DNA of 9,922 bases, taken from positions 1 through 9,922 of the forward strand of contig JASLBZ010000197.1 in the NCBI GenBank assembly GCA_030146285.1. The letters are read 5' to 3'. The stretch is from Neisseriaceae bacterium (GTDB lineage: Bacteria > Pseudomonadota > Gammaproteobacteria > Burkholderiales > Neisseriaceae). The notes beneath the pieces are model-generated. The model was not told where the DNA came from. It was given only the letters and a program-made list of their open reading frames with translations, and made no database searches. Below, in pieces: positions 8,274 to 9,922 of the stretch (the stretch's first letter is position 1; each line of letters opens with the position of its first letter). A program made the position numbers and the translations under genes.

Positions 8274-8304
8274 TTGATATAAGTCAAAAAGTGCCTTATA
8301 TCAA
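8274..8304 (+). promoter_or_regulatory. FNR/ANR-like box within a 10-bp inverted repeat
   Basis: TTGATATAAGTCAA (8274-8287) matches the FNR-family consensus TTGAT-N4-ATCAA at 9 of 10 defined bases. The same TTGATATAAG is also repeated inverted at 8295-8304, giving a perfect 10-bp inverted repeat with an 11-bp spacer. It lies about 100 bp before the symporter start codon. I could not find a good -10 box at the spacing expected for class II FNR activation, so its role is open; it could also form an RNA hairpin in the leader. Confidence 0.35.
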
Positions 8305-8401
8305 TGTGCAGCAATTCATTTTCAAATGCAATCTTAATTCACTTTACGTTTCACACAACGCTTATAAAATCAAAAAAATGCGCTACTCGGAGAACACTCA
8401 T

Positions 8402-9694
8402 ATGTTAAAAATATGGAAATGGTATCGAAGCAAATCATTTATGCTTAAGCTAACATCAGGCTTTGTTCTGGGTTTGGCTTGTGGCTTGCTATTTGGCCCT
8501 GCAAACACCTTTCTTGCCCCTTTAGGGCAAATCTTCATGAACCTTTTAAAAATGGTTGTGATACCTATTATTTTCTTATCTTTGGTCGTGGCCGTAAATC
8601 ACTCAGAGCCCAAAGAGCTAGGACGCATTGGTGCCAAAGTATTTCCCATCTATTTAATCACCACAGGTGTTGCAGTTGGCATTGGCATTATTATCGCCAA
8701 GTTTATGCGCCCAGGTGAAGGACTCAGCATCCCATTGGATGCTGCCGTCACCGTTCCTGAACGCCCAAGCTTCATGAACACCATCATAGACATGATTCCT
8801 GCCAACATCTTAAGCTCATTTGCCAATGGCAATATCTTGGCCGTTGTGTTTGTCGCTGTTATTGTGGGCTTGGCTATTTTGTTCATGCGCCACTCTAGTG
8901 ATGCATCGCACAGAGACATGGGCAGCGTGTTAATGAAATTCACCGAAGCTGCCAATGAAGTGATTTTGCGAATCTTAAATGGTGTATTGGAGTACGCTCC
9001 CATCGGGGTCTTTGGCATTACCGCGGCAACCATTGGCGTACAAGGAATTGATACGGTTATTGCGTTGGGTAAATTCATCTTAACCTCATACATTGGCGTA
9101 TTTATTATGCTGGCTTTGGTTTATCCAATCCTGCTTAAATTGTGGGGCGTTAAAGTCTTCAAATTCTACAATGACATCAAAGCTGCCGTCTTAACATCAT
9201 TCGTAACATGCAGCAGCCTAGGCACATTACCCATTACATTGCGCGCTGCGGACAAAGCAGGCATCGGTGAGCGAGTTGCCAAGTTAACCTTGCCCATCGG
9301 CGCCACCGTAAACATGAACGGAACAGCCATTCGCTTGGGTGTGGGCGTTGTCTTCGCCGCAGAAATTATGGGGATTCATCTTGGTACACCAGAGTTAATT
9401 TCGATTGTGGTTATTGGCACTTTAGCCGCAGTTGGTACTGCAGGCGTTCCTGGTGCAGGTTTAATTGGCATGTCAATTGTATTCTCACAAGCAGGCCTTC
9501 CTATTGAAATCGTTGCTTTAACAGCAGGCATCAACGTTTTAGTCGACATGATTTTCACCCTAGGCAATGTTACTGGTGACTTAGTAGCAGCCAAAATGGT
9601 GGATCAATCAGAACGCAAAAGAGCCCGTAAATCAGGCATGAATGAATCTGAGATAGAAATAGAAATGAATCCAGTGGTTTTAAAAGCAGATTAA
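8402..9694 (+). CDS. sodium/amino acid symporter, DAACS (GltP/DctA/GltPh) family
   Basis: This inner-membrane carrier of about 430 residues has the length and fold signature of the family: eight membrane segments and two re-entrant hairpins. I take the ATG at 8402, because CGGAG lies 9 bases upstream and it gives the normal family length; the frame opens earlier, at a GTG at 8291. Numbered from 8402 and compared with GltPh: hairpin 1 reads TCSSLGTLP (269-277) where GltPh has TRSSSGTLP, so Arg276 becomes Cys270. Segment 7 reads NMNGT (304-308) instead of NMDGT, so Asp312 becomes Asn306. Segment 8 keeps Asp382 (GltPh Asp394, alpha-amino contact), Thr386, Asn389 and Asp393, but Arg397 becomes Phe385 and Asp390 becomes Asn378. 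Retained Asp382 points to an amino acid substrate; loss of both arginines argues against glutamate or aspartate and against C4-dicarboxylates. It is transcribed away from lysR, and a strong terminator follows. Confidence 0.9.
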   Translation: MLKIWKWYRSKSFMLKLTSGFVLGLACGLLFGPANTFLAPLGQIFMNLLKMVVIPIIFLSLVVAVNHSEPKELGRIGAKVFPIYLITTGVAVGIGIIIAKFMRPGEGLSIPLDAAVTVPERPSFMNTIIDMIPANILSSFANGNILAVVFVAVIVGLAILFMRHSSDASHRDMGSVLMKFTEAANEVILRILNGVLEYAPIGVFGITAATIGVQGIDTVIALGKFILTSYIGVFIMLALVYPILLKLWGVKVFKFYNDIKAAVLTSFVTCSSLGTLPITLRAADKAGIGERVAKLTLPIGATVNMNGTAIRLGVGVVFAAEIMGIHLGTPELISIVVIGTLAAVGTAGVPGAGLIGMSIVFSQAGLPIEIVALTAGINVLVDMIFTLGNVTGDLVAAKMVDQSERKRARKSGMNESEIEIEMNPVVLKAD

Positions 9695-9759
9695 GTTCCA
9701 ATACCACTAAGAACTAACACTTATGTAATGTATTTATAAAAACACAGAACTGTTAAAGC

Positions 9760-9800
9760 AAAACAATAGCCACCCTTCAACAAAGGGTGGCTATTGTTTT
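9760..9800 (+). terminator. strong intrinsic terminator after the symporter gene
   Basis: A perfect 18-bp stem (9760-9777 with 9783-9800) closes a 5-nt loop (CAACA). The GC-rich centre is GCCACCC/GGGTGGC, and the outer arm is A-rich before and ends TTTT after, so it can work in both directions. It starts 65 bases after the stop codon. Confidence 0.92.
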
Positions 9801-9809
9801 AAGAGAAAA

Positions 9810-9844
9810 GCTATCAATACATCTATTTTTAACAATTTGATAGC
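9810..9844 (-). repeat. inverted repeat, possible second terminator
   Basis: GCTATCAA (9810-9817) and TTGATAGC (9837-9844) form a perfect 8-bp inverted repeat with a 19-nt loop. Read on the minus strand the stem is followed by TTTTCTCTT, so it may be a backup terminator for the tRNA transcript coming from the right. The loop is long and AT-rich, so the assignment is weak. Confidence 0.35.
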
Positions 9845-9861
9845 CTTAATAAAAAAGACAT

Positions 9862-9891
9862 AAAAAAATCCAGTCATAACAATATGCTGGA
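9862..9891 (-). terminator. intrinsic terminator downstream of the tRNA
   Basis: On the minus strand TCCAG-CATA, a 4-nt loop (TTGT), TATG, one bulged A and CTGGA form a stem-loop followed directly by seven T (9862-9868). It begins about 11 nt after the CCA of the tRNA, the usual place for a tRNA terminator. Confidence 0.8.
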
Positions 9892-9902
9892 GTGTTTTAT
9901 TT

Positions 9903-9922
9903 TGGTGGGCCCAGTGGGTTTC
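9903..9922 (-). tRNA. 3' end of a tRNA (cut by the window edge)
   Basis: Read on the minus strand, the last 20 bases fit a tRNA 3' end: GAAA (end of the T loop), CCCAC (T-stem 3' strand), TGGGCCC (acceptor 3' strand), discriminator A, then encoded CCA. The 5' acceptor strand should therefore begin GGGCCCA. The anticodon lies outside the window, so the identity is unknown. The intrinsic terminator just downstream supports the call. Confidence 0.72.

Larger units (their letters stand above)
8059..8401. promoter_or_regulatory. divergent lysR / symporter regulatory region
   Basis: This AT-rich 343-bp stretch has no gene. It contains a 10-bp direct repeat ATTCATTCAA (8119-8128 and 8189-8198, exactly 70 bp apart), and three inverted repeats: TTAATA-N7-TATTAA (8143-8161), ATTCATTC-N11-GAATGAAT (8189-8215) and TTGATATAAG-N11-CTTATATCAA (8274-8304). 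These are candidate operator sites for the LysR protein or other regulators. The frame of the symporter stays open back to a GTG at 8291, but that codon has no ribosome binding site and lies across the edge of the third inverted repeat, so I treat the stretch as untranslated. Confidence 0.55.

Noticed and set aside
8291..8401. N-terminal extension of the symporter from a GTG at 8291
   Set aside because: No ribosome binding site there; the codon touches an inverted repeat; the ATG at 8402 has CGGAG at good spacing and gives the usual family length.
8402..9694. Naming the symporter dctA or gltP
   Set aside because: The pocket keeps the amino-group aspartate but lacks the arginines needed for acidic side chains, so neither symbol is supported.

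Overview
The window reads as chromosomal DNA of a moderately AT-rich proteobacterium, most likely a gammaproteobacterium. This rests on protein families (a YdiJ-type D-2-hydroxyglutarate dehydrogenase, a YdcJ/HglS-type DUF1338 enzyme, a GcvA-type LysR regulator), a Lol-type lipoprotein signal and E. coli-like intrinsic terminators. The genus cannot be fixed from the sequence alone. I see no phage, transposon, CRISPR or integrase.

Layout. Bases 1-470 are AT-rich with no supportable gene. A small predicted lipoprotein lies at 471-986 (minus). A tight three-gene minus-strand operon follows, transcribed from about 7000 down to 1225: a class III aminotransferase (5729-6976), a large FAD/Fe-S dehydrogenase (2639-5725) and a DUF1338/HglS-type 2-oxoadipate dioxygenase/decarboxylase (1225-2604). 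It ends in a clear intrinsic terminator at 1134-1169. Upstream, in the same orientation, is a LysR-type regulator (7138-8058). Divergent from it is a sodium/amino acid symporter of the GltP/DctA superfamily (8402-9694), closed by an 18-bp stem terminator. The right edge cuts a minus-strand tRNA (last 20 nt, 9903-9922) that has its own terminator.

How the genes fit together. The three operon enzymes match, in chemical order, the last steps of the D-2-hydroxyglutarate route of lysine catabolism known from Pseudomonas putida: 2-aminoadipate to 2-oxoadipate (aminotransferase), 2-oxoadipate to D-2-hydroxyglutarate (HglS), D-2-hydroxyglutarate to 2-oxoglutarate (YdiJ type). Here they sit next to each other with gaps of 3 and 34 bp. 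Genes for the earlier lysine steps (racemase, amino oxidase, semialdehyde dehydrogenase) are not in the window. The LysR protein is the obvious candidate regulator. The symporter may supply an amino acid, but it lacks both arginines expected of an acidic amino acid carrier, so its link to the pathway is uncertain.

The most useful second looks are the compact 2-aminoadipate-to-2-oxoglutarate operon, the altered binding site of the symporter, and the structured lysR-symporter intergenic region, which holds palindromes, a sigma70-like promoter and an FNR/ANR-like box.
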